A stretch of DNA of 64,000 nucleotides from Protea cynaroides (taxonomy: Eukaryota; Streptophyta; Magnoliopsida; Proteales; Proteaceae): positions 8,255,932 through 8,319,931 of the forward strand of contig CM053266.1 of NCBI GenBank assembly GCA_028583415.1. The letters are read 5' to 3'. Each line of letters starts with the position of its first letter. Within the stretch, counting starts at the first letter, position 1. Both the position numbers and the translations under genes were made by a program. The notes below the pieces were generated by a model that was not told the origin of the DNA, made no database searches, and worked only from the letters and a program-made list of their open reading frames with translations. Below, piece by piece: positions 1 through 11,597 of this stretch.

Positions 1-983
1 AGCAGGACAGGCAAGCACGGTACCAGGGGAAAGTAACACAGTACCCCACGCACCTCAGACTCCCATCATGCAGGCTCAAGTACAAAATCCTGAGGTAGCT
101 CAAGGTGGATATCAATACCAACCACCTATATATGGGGCGTATGTCCCGTAACAACTAGACCACTCCAGATTGGTGGAGCGTTTTTTGAAATTGAAGCCCA
201 AAGAATTTAATGGCAAGCCCGCAGATCCTTTATGGCCGGCACACTGGGTTGACGAAATGGAAAGAAATTTTATGATGATGACAGTAAATGAAGAAGAAAA
301 AGTGTTGTGTGCCACCTTTATGGTGAAAGGAGATGCACACCATTGGTGGAGGTCTACCAGGACATATTTATTAACAAAGCACGCCCAACTGACTTAGGAT
401 ATTTATAAGGAGGCATTCTTTGAGAAGTACTTTCCTAGAAGTTTCAAAGATTCTATGGAGAGAGAGTTCCTGAGTTTATATCAGGGGCAGATGACCACAG
501 ATGCATATCAACAGCGTTATGAAGAGCTGTTCTTCTTTGCACCCGCCAGTATGCAAGAGGAAAACACCAAGACCCAAAGGTTCGTCATGGGACTTAGGGG
601 AAGCATCCGCGAGCATGTTCCGGGACATGAAAAGAAAATCTATAATGAAACGACACAAATTTCTCGAGTTATAGAATCGAGCCAGAAGGAGAGTTATTTC
701 ATGCAAAACAAAGGTATAAAAAGGCCAGCTGGAAATTCTTATAATGGAGGGAATAACAAGACATTCAAACCCTTCCGTGCTCAAGGCTTTACCGCTGCAA
801 CCAAGACTACTTCCGTAGCTCAACAGCAACAAAAGCCAATTACTGAAGGGATAAAATGTTTTAACTGCAATCAAGTGGGACATATGACAAGGGAATGTCC
901 TAAGCCCAGGAAGCAGCTACATCAAGGACGAGTTTACGCGGTTACATCTGAGGATGCTGCCGCATCGCCTGATGTGGTCACAG
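1..983 (+). pseudogene. gag: gag of Ty3/gypsy element A (5' end outside window, broken)
   Basis: Capsid/nucleocapsid region of a Del/Tekay-type Ty3 element. The frame ending at 983 carries a conserved gag block around 225-560 (FNGKPADPLWPAHW, HHWWRSTRTYLL, YQQRYEELFFFAPASMQEE) and a CCHC zinc knuckle near 859-900 (CFNCNQVGHMTREC) that would bind RNA. The N-terminus lies off the left edge. In-frame stops occur near 149 and at 395-397, the latter a TGG-to-TAG change compared with element B. The 3' end abuts an intron-like segment that separates gag from protease. Closest relatives here are gag of B and H. It cannot make full Gag as it stands. Confidence 0.9.
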
Positions 984-1052
984 GTATGACTTAAATTTTT
1001 TTTAGTTGTATTACATTGTATGAGCATGTGGCTAAGTTAAAATAAATCACAG
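984..1052 (+). other. gag-pro intron of element A (69 nt)
   Basis: A 69-nt segment beginning GTATGACTTAA and ending AATCACAG interrupts the frame exactly between ...DVVTG and IVPINGIPARVLFDSG. It contains an in-frame TAA seven nucleotides in. Removing it gives the continuous sequence that element B carries naturally at the same point. A branch-point-like CTAAG lies about 20 nt before the AG. Unspliced RNA would end just after Gag; spliced RNA would continue into protease. Splicing is inferred. Confidence 0.75.
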
Positions 1053-4000
1053 GTATTGTACCTATAAATGGCATACCTGCCAGAGTACTCTTTGACTCAG
1101 GAGCTACTCATTATTTTATATCTGTGTCATTTGGAAAGAAGTTGAATTTACCCATTAAATCCTTAGACTACAAACTGCTTGTACGATCACCTATGGGATT
1201 AGAAGTGGAGTTAGAAAAGGTTATGGACCATGTCCAGTTCTTATTGATGAAAAGACTTTGGATGCAACCTTGATCCAACTTGAGATGGCAAACTTTGACG
1301 TCATCTTGGGAATGGACTGGTTAGCTCAGCATTCTGTAAACCTATTGTGTGCCGAAAAGAAGCTGACATTTAAAGACAAGGAAGGAGCAGAGTTCAGTTT
1401 TGCGGGAACCAAACTTCCCCGTAAATGAAAGCTCATACTCTCTGCGCTGAAGGCTAAGAAGTGCCTTAAGAAAGGAGCAGTCAGGTATTTAGTATTTGTG
1501 GTCGACCTTACCAAAGAAGCACCACGAATGGAGGATATTGATATCGTACGTGACTATCCAGACGTATTTCCTGAAGAACTACTAGGATTACCACCCGACC
1601 GAGCTACAGAGTTTGTTATAGATTTTATACCTGGAGCCGCACCAATATCGAAAGCAACTTATCGAATGGCTTCTACTGAATTGAAGGAATTGAAAGTACA
1701 ACTACAAGAACTGCTGGACAAGGGTTACATTCGCCCTAGCTTATCACCATGGGGAGCGCCAGTATTATCTGTAAAGAAGAAGGACGATAGTGTTCGATTG
1801 TGTATAGACTACTGAGAACTGAATAAACTAACAATCAAGAATCGATACCCATTGCCTCGGATCGATGACTTGTTCGATCAGTTGCAAGGTTCCAAAGTTT
1901 TCTCCAAGATCGATCTTCGGTCATGCTACCATCAGCTGAAGATTAAAGAGGGTGATACCCTAAGACAGCATTCAGGACCAGATATGGACATTATGAATTT
2001 TTGGTCATGTCTTTCAGATTGACGAACGCACCAACAACCTTTATGGAACTTATGAATCGGGTTTTCCACGATATGTTGGATACGTTGGTTATTGTATTCA
2101 TTGATGATATATTGGTCTACTCCAAAAATGAGGAAACTCATATTAAAAATCTAAACGCCGCTCTGCAGCGACTACGGAAGGAGAAGTTCTACGCCAAATT
2201 TTCAAAGTGTGAGTTTTGGCTAAAGGAAGTCGCATTTCTAGGCCATGATGTATCCGCTGAAGAAATTAAAGTGGATCCTAGCAAGATCGAAGCTATCGTG
2301 AAGTGGGAGGCACCAAAGAGCATTGCAGAAATTAGAAGTTTCTTGGGTCTAGCTGGGTATTATCGACGATTCGTGGAAGACTATTCTCGAATTATCGTAC
2401 CTCTTACCAGTGTGACTAAGAAGGGTGAGAAGTTTGTTTGGACTAAGAAATACGAGAAGACTTTCCAAACATTGAAGGCTAGATTGATATCCAATCCGAT
2501 CTTGACTATTCCAATTCCAGGACAGCCATTTACCTTGTACACTGATGCGTCAGGACTGGGATTAGGATGCGTACTTATGCAAGGAGAACAAGTAATTGCC
2601 TATGCCTCAAGACAGTTGAAAACATATGAGAAGAACTATCCCACTCATGATTTGGAACTAGTGGCAGTAGTACATGCTGTCAAGATATGGAGACATTACC
2701 TGTACGGGGAGAAGTTTCAAATTAAATCAGACCATAAAAGTCTTACTTATCTATTTAATCAGAAGGAGTTAAATATGAGACAAAGAAGATGGCTGGAATT
2801 ATTGAAAGACTATGACTGTGATATCCAGTATCATCCGGGGAAAGCTAATGTAGTAGCCGATGCGTTGAGTAGAAAGGTAATAATAAAATCTCAGGGAGAG
2901 GTTAGCACAATTACCGCAATGTGTACTATCGTGGAAGGTATTCAATCACGATAATGAGCAGTTTGTGATAGATGCACCGGATGGATCAGCCAACCAAGGG
3001 TTTATTCATCGGTTTTCAAATATGTTCGCCGCATTGAAGATTATACCGGATATAATTGATGAAGTAAAGACAGCTATCAAATTAGATCCTTACCTAAGGA
3101 CAGTACAAGAGGACATCGAAAAAGATAGGACTATCCCTGAGTTCACCTTGGACGAAGAAAAGGTACTGAAGTATAAAGGAAGAATATGTGTACTGAAACA
3201 GAAAGCTTGGACATTAGACACCGATTGATGAAATAAGCCCATACCACCATCTATTCGATACATCCTGGAAGTACAAAAACGTATCATGATCTAAAAAATT
3301 ATATTGGTGGAGAGGAATGAAAGCAAATGTAGCTAAGTTCGTGTCTCAATGCCTAAATTGTCAGAAAGTAAAGGCTGAACGACAAAGACCGACAGGACTG
3401 TTACAACCGTTACCGGAACCAGCATGGAAATGGGACTGCATCACTATGGACTTCGTCACAGGATTACCATTGACTCCTCGAGTAGTTGACGTAGTTTGGG
3501 TGATTGTAGACCGCCTGACTAAAACAGCTCGCTTTATACCGATACAACCTTAGTATACACTAGAGAGGTTACCAAAGCTGTATGTGGATAATATTGTTCG
3601 ATTACACGGTATACCAGAGAGCATTGTGTCCGATAGAGATCCACGATTTACTTCAAAGTTTTGGGAAGGATTGCAAAAGGCTATGGGTACAACATTGAAG
3701 TTTAGTTCTGCATTCCATCCACAGACAGATGGACAGTCAGAGCGTACAATTCAGATTCTAGAAGATATGCTTCGAGCATGTGTAATTGATTTTAAAGGAT
3801 CATGGGATGAAAAGTTACCACTAATTGAGTTCGCTTATAACAATAGCTATCAGGCTACTATACAGATGTCACCCTATGAATCACTGTATGGCAGGAAGTG
3901 TCGAACTCCTTTGTTTTGGAATGAAGTTGGAGAACATAGTATTGTTGGATCGGAATTTGTTGAAGAGACTTGTCGAGTGGTCGACATTATCCAGGAAAAA

Positions 4001-4540
4001 GTGAGAACAGCTCAGAATCGTCAGAAGAAATATGCAGATACTCGACGCCGAGACCTTGAATTCGTCGTGGAAGATAAAGTATTCTTAAAAGTATCGCTTA
4101 TGCGAGGTTTGAAACGGTTTGGACAGAAAGGGAAGTTAAGTCTAAGATATGTCGGACCATATGAGATTCTAGCTAAGTGTGGAAAAGTGGCTTACCAGTT
4201 AGTACTACCACCATCTATGTCAAGTGTGCATGACGTATTTCATATTTCCTTATTAAAGAAGTATGTCAAGGATCCGACACACGTTTTGACAATAGACCTA
4301 TCCGATTTGACTGAAGATTTGACATTTGAAGTAGCACCAACTGAAATCACTAGTCGAATGGTTCAACGACTATGCAACCGTGATATCTATTATGTTAAGG
4401 TCACCTGGAGAAGTAGAGATATGGAAGAAATAACATGGGAAGAAGAGAATGTTATGCGAAAGCAATATCCTCATTTATTTGACTCGGAAGGTATGTACAA
4501 TTTCGAGGATGAAATTTTTATAAGTAGGGGGGAGTTGTAA
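1053..4540 (+). pseudogene. pol: pol of Ty3/gypsy element A (PR-RT-RH-INT-chromodomain), heavily broken
   Basis: Order of domains: aspartic protease (LFDSGATHYF near 1090), reverse transcriptase (FIDDILVYS near 2100), RNase H (LYTDASGLGLGCVLMQ near 2540), integrase with zinc finger (3300-3360) and core motifs near 3445, 3630 and 3740, a GPY/F module near 4150, and a C-terminal chromodomain (YVKVTWRSRDMEEITWEEEN, 4390-4450). The chromodomain with these integrase motifs places it in the chromoviruses, Del/Tekay type. Breaks include a lost A near 1219, TGA at about 1429, TGG-to-TGA at 1813, frame changes near 1960 and 2930, a stop at 3226, and CAG-to-TAG at 3551. The last frame runs through the polypurine tract and stops at TAA 4538-4540, inside the first bases of the LTR. 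Confidence 0.92.
4522..4535 (+). other. polypurine tract of element A
   Basis: Purine-rich AAGTAGGGGGGGAG-type run directly before the TG of the 3' LTR, preceded by the TTTCGAGGAYGAAATTT motif shared by all Ty3 elements in the window. It would prime plus-strand DNA synthesis. Confidence 0.8.
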
Positions 4541-4896
4541 GACCCGTATCAAACTAACCGGTCTTACCACCTTGAACCAGGTCCACCCATCATGGTCGAG
4601 CCCAATAGACCAAGTGCGTGAAGGAGATAACGATCCCTAGTATTAAACTGACCTAAAAATACTAAAATAGGGGAGAGGGTCGCACACCCAGCTAGGCAGG
4701 GTCAAACCCCCCCAATATAAAGTCAGACCCTGAGTTTCTAATCGGGGGTCGGACAACTTAGAACCAGGGGTCGACGGGATCTCCGACCCCCTCAATGACC
4801 CCTAGTCTGTCGACAGAAACCGTGATTGGAAACTTTCCAAATTTCAATGGGATTCTTTCCTAATCTCAATGGAACTTATTTTTAGAGTTTCTACTC

Positions 4897-4904
4897 TATA
4901 AATA
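4897..4904 (+). promoter_or_regulatory. TATA box in LTR of element A
   Basis: TATAAATA about 360 bp into the LTR, followed by the GGACGTCC block also seen after the TATA boxes of B and H. Confidence 0.65.
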
Positions 4905-6436
4905 GGACGTCCCTAAGCCTCTTTCACTCCTTTTACAACCCTAATTGGATTGAGAGAAAGAGAAGAGAAGGAGAAGAGAAGGAAAGTGGAGAAGAAGACC
5001 AAAGAGAAGGTTTCAGAGAAACAAGTCTATTTCTCAGGTATGGATACTATCTCCATGAATTTCTCAAGACCTTAGAGTAAATAGTGAAGAGGGTATGATC
5101 TAGGAGAAACCCAAATCATCCATCCATGGTTAGGTTTCAATGGAAACCATGGAGGAGATCATTAAAACCATGTAGGTGAATAAACTATAGTTCTAAACCA
5201 TAGAACATGTAGGGAATGGATTATAGAAGCAAGCCATAGGACCCAAACATGAAAGAATAGACCGTAGGATGAAAATCTTGACTAAACCCACGGGGGGTGG
5301 CACGTGGGGTCGATGGAGAATCGACCCTACTAGACCCTAGCATCGACCCCCAGTGTTTGGGAAGTCCAGACTAGTGGTGGTCGCACCCAGGGTCGATGGA
5401 ACAACCGACCCTGGCATCGACCCTACTACAGGGGGTCGTAGAAAACTGCTACCTAACCTATGACCCGTCCTGCGACTCCCAATTAACAGTAGGCATTTAA
5501 AAATTGGAATTAATTCTAATTAAATTCTATTGACTTGATTAGGTCTTCTAGTGATATAATAGTAATATTAAGTTGATTCTTAAAGCTTGAAAGAGGATCT
5601 ACAATCAAGCAAAGGTGAGGGAACAAGACCTAAACTAATTAGTTAATAATAAACTATTTTTATTCCTTGAGTCCAATGTCATGATTGATTCTATGCATGT
5701 ATGCTTGTCATGTGCATTTAACATGTCATCCAATATTTCTATTATTAATGTTCATGCATATTTACACTTATTATTTATAACATGATGATGATGATGATGA
5801 TAGGAATAGACATGTGAATGTATGTATGTGGTTAGTGTGCTTGGTGCGAGCGAGTATCAGGGGGGGTGTCATAGGCTAGGCCTTAGCACTCTAGCTCTAT
5901 CTCTAACTTAAGTCTTGTCCACTGACATCGTCGTATCGCCATTACCTTAGCAGAGCTATTACGTCGTAGTGTATGAGGGGAGGTGGTCTCAGAACGTGTA
6001 GTCTCTGACTCTGTTGGGGGGCTTTAGCCCTATCTCTATGGACGTATTGAGGGATGCTGGGGTGAGGCCTTGGATATACTGTTTGGCATTAGGATTGGTT
6101 AGTTGCAAGCCCAGTTTGTAAGCCCTCGCCAGTAGGGGCTTACGTGTTGGTATGGGTAGAGTATCAGGGGAAGTGTCATAGGCCGGGCCTCAATACTTTA
6201 GCTCTATCTCTATTCCATGGTAGGGTGGATGGGGATGACAATAAATGTTAACCTTTGGGCGGGCCTTCACACCCTTTGCATAGAGGCGAGGCAGCCACCG
6301 GACCTTTCCATAGCGCATTACAAACTTATTTACCAGACCACAGATATGAATTGAATGCATGCATATGTTTGTTGCATTATTTTGTTTGCTCACTGAGCCA
6401 TGATGTGTGTTCACCCTTTCGACGTCGAATATTTTA

Positions 6437-6571
6437 GTTGATGATGTAGGTACTACGGTGGAGGACTATATGAATACTTCTATGTACGGGCACATCGCTG
6501 CAATGGAAGCTGAAGACTTCATGCAAACGCATGATCCCTCATACGAGTGCAATGCATGTGTTTTCAATTAG
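6437..6571 (+). other. LTR-encoded 44-codon frame, element A copy
   Basis: Open frame VDDVGTTVEDYMNTSMYG... ending YECNACVFN and TAG. It is aligned without gaps to the copies in B, C and E, always 44 codons plus stop. The first Cys of the CxCxxC motif is Tyr here. A 3' splice-site-like GATGATGTAG/GT lies at its beginning. The function is unknown and I recognise no family. Confidence 0.5.
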
Positions 6572-6853
6572 ATTTTTCATTTGAATTTATTAAGGAAATG
6601 TAATTGATATTTTATTTACTTATGTCTTAGTTTATACAACATAAATTGATACTTTATCTATGATTATCACAGTTAGATTTCTCAGTTCATTTATTATTAA
6701 GACTTTCACTATTGTGTATTTCTTCTGATTATGAATGTGGATGTGTATGGTTTTATTTTCAACGGACACAACCTATTAGAGATCCTGGTTGTACCGTTGG
6801 TTTATTAGCGGTTCACCACACCATTCTGAATAGTGCGAAATTGGGGTGTGACA

Positions 6854-9029
6854 TATTATGTGGTGAAAGGAAACTTGTGCTTAAAGATGAGAAGGGGAAA
6901 GAGTTTAGCTTCACTGGGACCAAGTTACCTAGGAAGCAGAAGCTAATCCTCTCCGCCCTAAAAGCTAGGAGATGCTTAGAGAAGGGAGGAGTGGGGTACT
7001 TAGTGTCTGTGGTCAACATAACTGCTGAGATGTCAAAGATGAAAGATCTAGATGTGGTATGAGAGTTTCCAGATGTATTTCCAGAAGATCCACCAGGTCT
7101 ACCTCCAGACAGGGCTACAGAGTTCGTGATAGACCTCATGCCAGGGTCAGCGCCGGTGTCTAAGGCACCATAGGAACTGGACGATCCTATTTGGTCAAAT
7201 ACCTAGAGACAGGATGGCCCCTACCAAATTAAAGGAGTTGAAGACCCAGTTACAAGAATTACTAGATAAGGGTTTCATACGACCAAGCATATCGTCATGG
7301 GGAGCACCTGTATTGTTCGTCAAGAAGGACGGTAGCGTGTGACTATGTATCGACTACCGAGAGTTGTATAAGTTAACAATTAAGAACCGATACCCTTTGC
7401 CTAGGATTGATGATCTGTTTGACCAGTTGTAAGGTTTAAAGGTTTTCTCAAAGATTGATCTTCGATCAGGGTATCACCAATTGAAGATCAAGGCAACGGA
7501 TATTCCGAAGACTGCTTTCAGGACTAGGTATGGACATTATGAGTTCCTTGTAATGTCATTCGGGTTGACTAACGCTCCAGCGTCGTTCATGGAACTGATG
7601 AACTGAGTGTTTCATGACATGTTGGACACTTCGGTCATCATATTTATTGACGACATATTGGTCTACTCACAAGACAGGGAGACTCATGCAACACATTTGA
7701 GAGCAGCCCTACAACGGCTGAGAAGAGAGAAGCTTTATGCCAAGTTCAAGAAGTGTGAATTTTGGTTGAAGGAAGTGGCCTTCTTGGGTCACGTAGTATC
7801 TGGAGACGATATCAAGGTAGATCCAAGCAAGATCACAGCTATAGTAGGACGGGATGCACAGAAATCAGTTGCAGAGATTCATAGTTTCCTTGGATTAACT
7901 GGTTACTATAGAAGATTCATGGAAGACTACTCAAGGATCGCCGTTCCACTTATCAGACTAACCAAGAAAGGGAAAAAGTTCATATGGACGGATGAGTATG
8001 AAAAGTGCTTTCAGACTTTGAAGTCAAGACTAGTCTTTGCACCTATCTTGACCATCCCAGCACCAGGCTTGCCGTTCACCTTATATACGGATGCCTCAGG
8101 GTTAGGTCTTGGATGTGTGTTAATGCAAGGAGAACAGGTGATTGCCTACGCATCAAGACAGTTGAAAGAGCATGAGAAGAACTATCCTACGCATGATCTG
8201 GAATTAGCAGCAGTTATTCACGCAATCAAGACTTGGAGACACTGCCTTTACGGTGAAAAGTTTCAGATTAAGTCGGACCACAAGAGCTTAACTTACCTTT
8301 TCACTCAGAAGGACCTGAATATGAGACAGGAGAGATGGCTGGAACTATTAAAAGATTATGATTGTGATATTCAGTACCATCTGTGGCTGATACCTTAAGC
8401 AGAAAGTGGGCATTGAAGCCTGGGGCAGGACCTACTACAAATGCTGCATTGTGTGCTGCAGCCTCAAGCTCAATAGAGAATGATGAAGAGTTTATATTAG
8501 AGACTGCATGAGATCCAGTGGAATAGGGCTTAATTCATAAGTTTACATTAATGTTCGTAGCCTTGAAAATCTCATCGGATCTAATAGATGAGGTCAAAGT
8601 AGCAATCCTACAAGATCCACACCTCAAGACTGCACAAGAAGATCTAGAGAAGGGTAAAAGCAATCTTAACTTTACCTTGGATTTAGACAAGGTACTCAGG
8701 TATTGTGGACGATTATGTATACCTGAGAGTGAGAACTCAAATATCAGAGATCGAGTTATGACAGAAGCTCATTACACCCCATATTCGGTACATCCAGGAA
8801 GCACCAAGATGTACCATGATTTAAGAAGATTATATTAGTGGAGGGGTATGAAAGCGGATGTAGTTCGGATCGTATTCCAATGTCTGAATTGCCAGCAAGT
8901 TAAAGCTGAAAGGCAAAGACCCGTAGGTTTGCTACAACCACTACCGGAGCCAGAATGGAAGTGGGATTGTATCATAATGGATTTCGTCACTGGCCTACCC
9001 TTGACACCAAGGTCAGTGGATGCAGTATG
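6854..9029 (+). pseudogene. pol: pol fragment of Ty3 element E (protease end to integrase)
   Basis: Sequence closest to the same region of element C. It starts in the middle of the protease/linker (LLCGERKLVLKDEKGKEFSF) and continues through RT (FIDDILVYS near 7650), RNase H (LYTDASGLGLGCVLMQ near 8090) and the integrase zinc finger, ending in the integrase core at GCAGTATG where element B has inserted. The reading frame is broken by a 37-nt insertion at 7173-7209, CGA-to-TGA near 7604, a deletion near 8390 that removes part of YHPGKANVVADAL, and several other stops. The remainder resumes at 20851. Confidence 0.9.
9025..9029. repeat. target site duplication of element B (left copy, GTATG)
   Basis: GTATG immediately before the TGTAAG of B's 5' LTR, repeated at 20851-20855 right after B's 3' LTR. 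Joining the two sides regenerates an uninterrupted integrase sequence like that of element C. Confidence 0.93.
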
Positions 9030-9394
9030 TGTAAGACCCGTGTCAATCTAACCCGGTCTTACCACCTTGAACCAGGTTTACCCGTCATGGTCGAGCCAAA
9101 TGGACCAAGGGCGTGAAGGAGATCGAGATCCCAGGTATCAAATCGACCCAAAAATACTTAAAATAGGGGGAGGGTCGCATACCCAGCAAAGCAGGGTCGG
9201 ACCTCCCAAAATAGAAAGTCAGACCCTCAGTTTTGAAGGGAGGGTCGGACAGCTTAGAACCCTAGGGTCGACGGGATCATCGACCCTCCCATCGACCCTC
9301 GATTACCGTAGGAAATAGAATTAGGAAATTTCCTAATTTTTGATTGGGATTCTTTCCTAATCTCAAAGGGACTTATTTTAGGATGTTCCTACTC

Positions 9395-9402
9395 TATTTA
9401 AA
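9395..9402 (+). promoter_or_regulatory. TATA box in 5' LTR of B
   Basis: TATTTAAA followed by AGGACGTCCCTAAGCC; it matches the position of TATAAATA in A. Confidence 0.6.
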
Positions 9403-10894
9403 GGACGTCCCTAAGCCACTTTCACTCCTTTCACAACCCTAATTGAATTGAGAGAAAGAGAAGAGAAGGAAAAGAAGAAGAAGAGAAACAAGGAAGGGAA
9501 TTAAGCCAAAAGAGAAGAGTTGCAGAGAAGGATTATTCTTCTCAGGTATGGATACTAATTCCATGAGTTTCAACAGACCTTAGGTTAGCTATTGATGAGA
9601 GTGTGATCTCGGAGAAACCCAAACCATCAACCCATGGTTAGGTTTTCATGGAAAACCATAGAAGAATGCATGAAAGCTATTTAGGTGGATGATTCATGGT
9701 TCTAGACCATGGAATGAATGTTGAATGGAATGTAAAAGCAAGCCATAGGACCCAAACACAAAGAATGGATTAAAAAGAGGGTATTGGACCAAAGTGCACA
9801 GAGGGTTGCACCGAGGGTCGATGACCATCCGACCCTAGGTGATTCTGACCATCGACCCTCAGTGTTCGGGAAGTTCAGAGTTTGAGGAGGGTCGCACCGA
9901 CGGTAGATCAGGACTCCGACCCTACCTCCGACCCTCAATTAACAACATGGTTTTTAAATTCAGAATTTATTCTAATTGAATTCTATCGGCTTTGTTAGGA
10001 CTTCTAGCAATATAATAACATTGTAAAGGTGATTCTAAAACTTGGAAAAGTATCTATTAGCAAGCTAAGGTGAGGAACCAGAACTCTAAATTAATTGGTT
10101 AATAACAAATTGTTTTTTTTTTTTTTTTGAGTCCAATGCCATGCTTGATTCTATGCGAATATGTTTGTAATGTGCATACAACATGTCATCCAATATTTCT
10201 ATTATTTGTTCATGCAAATTTACTTTATTGTTTATAACATGATGATGATGATGATTGTATGTGTATGGTTGGTGTACTTGATGCGAGCGAGTATCAGGGG
10301 AGGTGTGATGAGAACGTCAATAAACGTTAACCTTTGGCGGGTCTCAGTACTTTAGCTCTATCTCTAACTCAAGTCTTGTGCATTAGCATCGTCGTATCGC
10401 CATTACTTTAGCAGAACTATTATGTCGTAGAGTATCAGGGGAGGTGGTCTCGGTCCTTGTAGTCTCTGACTCTACCAAGGGGCCTTAGCTCTATCTCTAT
10501 GGACATTCTGAGGGATGCTGGGGTGAGGCCTTTGATACATTTTTTGGCATTAGGATTGGTAAGTTGCGAGCCCAGTTTGTAGCCCTCGCTAACAGGGGCT
10601 TACGTGTTGGTATGGCAATATATAGCAATAAACGTTAACCTTTGTTATATACTGTTCATGGTTGGGTGCATGTGAGTCGATGATAAATGTGATCTTCGGG
10701 TGACGTCACACACTTGTGTATAGAGGCGGGGTCAATAAACACGACCTTTGGCTTCCTAAACCTTTCTATTGCATACTGCAAACTTTAAACCTGACCAAAG
10801 ATAAAAATTGATTGCATGCATATGTACTGTTGCATTGTTTTGGCTACTCACTGAGCCGTGATGTGTGCTCACCCCTCGACGTCGAATATTTTTA

Positions 10895-11029
10895 GTTGAT
10901 GATGCAGGTTATACCGTTGAAGATTATATGAATGCGTCTGTGTACGGGAACATGGCAGCAATGGAAGCTGGAGCTAAAGTGGATATACACGACTCCTCTT
11001 GCGAGTGCAACTCGTGTGTATTTGATTAG
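10895..11029 (+). other. LTR-encoded 44-codon frame, B 5' LTR copy
   Basis: VDDAGYTVEDYMNASVYGNMAAME... ending CECNSCVFD and TAG. The Cys-Glu-Cys-x-x-Cys-Val ending could bind metal. No ATG precedes the conserved part; the first internal ATG is residue 12, and the frame begins next to GATGATGCAG/GT, so it looks like a terminal exon. The copies in C and E have the same length and use different synonymous codons for the conserved residues. Confidence 0.55.
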
Positions 11030-11107
11030 ATATTTTATAGGTTTCTTTATTTGGATTTATTACGACATGTATTTGGTATTTAAATATTTATGTCTCAGTT
11101 GAAACAG

Positions 11108-11113
11108 AATAAA
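11108..11113 (+). terminator. Candidate polyadenylation signal in B 5' LTR
   Basis: AATAAA about 80 bp after the stop of the LTR-encoded frame and 200 bp before the LTR end, in AT-rich sequence. The 3' LTR has the same AATAAA context. Confidence 0.4.
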
Positions 11114-11320
11114 TTGTTATTTAAATTTTAATATTACATAGATTTTCAGTTCATTTATTTATAAGATTTCCGCTATTGTGTATTTACTTTGATTGTGATT
11201 ACGGATGTATGGGGGTTCAGATAACGCGGGGATAGCCTACTCGAGATCCTGGTTGAACCGTTGGTTTATTAGTGGTTCATCACACCATTCTGAATAGTAC
11301 GGAATTGGGGTGTGACAACT

Positions 11321-11332
11321 TGGTATCAGAGC
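11321..11332 (+). other. Primer binding site, element B
   Basis: TGGTATCAGAGC three bases after the 5' LTR, the complement of the 3' end of plant initiator tRNA-Met. Confidence 0.95.
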
Positions 11333-11597
11333 ATCTTAGGCCTTGCCCGCTGAACTAACATACATTCAAGACAATTGTGAACTGAGATAGGATAAAAATA
11401 AAAACAGTAATATTAACACATTATAAGCACCAGTGATGATTAAGACCAAATTAAAAAAAAAAAGAATAATGCATCTATTAAAGGGGAAACAAGTTTACAT
11501 ACAATGAGAGAGAAACAAAATGTATATATATAACTAAAGTAGAATACAGTCCACAACCCGGACAGTTACTCTGTAGTACAAGGAGAATAAAGTACAC
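11333..11597 (+). other. Leader of element B / 3' flank of antisense gene
   Basis: AT-rich leader between the primer site and the end of the antisense gene. It holds no gene on the plus strand. Confidence 0.6.

Larger units (their letters stand above)
4536..6853 (+). mobile_element. 3' LTR of Ty3 element A (2,318 bp)
   Basis: Begins TGTAAGACCCG and ends GGGGTGTGACA, the same termini as every Ty3 LTR here. It contains a TATA box at 4897, a donor-like CTCAG/GTATGG at 5037/5038, two clusters of the family motif TCGACCC (about 4745-4800 and 5300-5430), degenerate repeats ending CTTTAGCTCTATCTCTA, a hairpin at 6118-6143, and the 44-codon frame at 6437-6571. It is followed at once by pol sequence of element E (TATTATGTGGTGAAAGG), so A sits inside E. 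The 5' LTR of A is outside the window, so the predicted TATTA duplication cannot be checked. Confidence 0.9.
9030..11317 (+). mobile_element. 5' LTR of element B (2,288 bp)
   Basis: TGTAAGACCCG...GGGGTGTGACA. Landmarks: motif cluster AGGGTCGAC/TCGACCCT at 9225-9310, TATA-like TATTTAAA at 9395, purine-rich leader, donor-like CTCAG/GTATGG at 9545/9546, second motif cluster 9795-9935, internal repeats of CTCTATCTCTA, frame of 44 codons at 10895-11029, and AATAAA at 11108-11113. If transcription starts near 9425 and polyadenylation follows 11113, the R region would be about 1.7 kb, so the LTR alone has the layout of a small spliced gene. Confidence 0.93.

Noticed and set aside
476..883. 135-codon minus-strand frame opposite gag of A
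   Set aside because: Mirror of the conserved gag coding sequence; no homologue on that strand in other elements.
9795..9935. CRISPR-like spaced repeats (TCGACCCT)
   Set aside because: Short irregular palindromes in a plant LTR with no regular spacers; not a CRISPR array.
11321..11332. tRNA-like sequence
   Set aside because: Only the 12-nt primer site complementary to initiator tRNA-Met; no cloverleaf and no tRNA gene found anywhere in the window.
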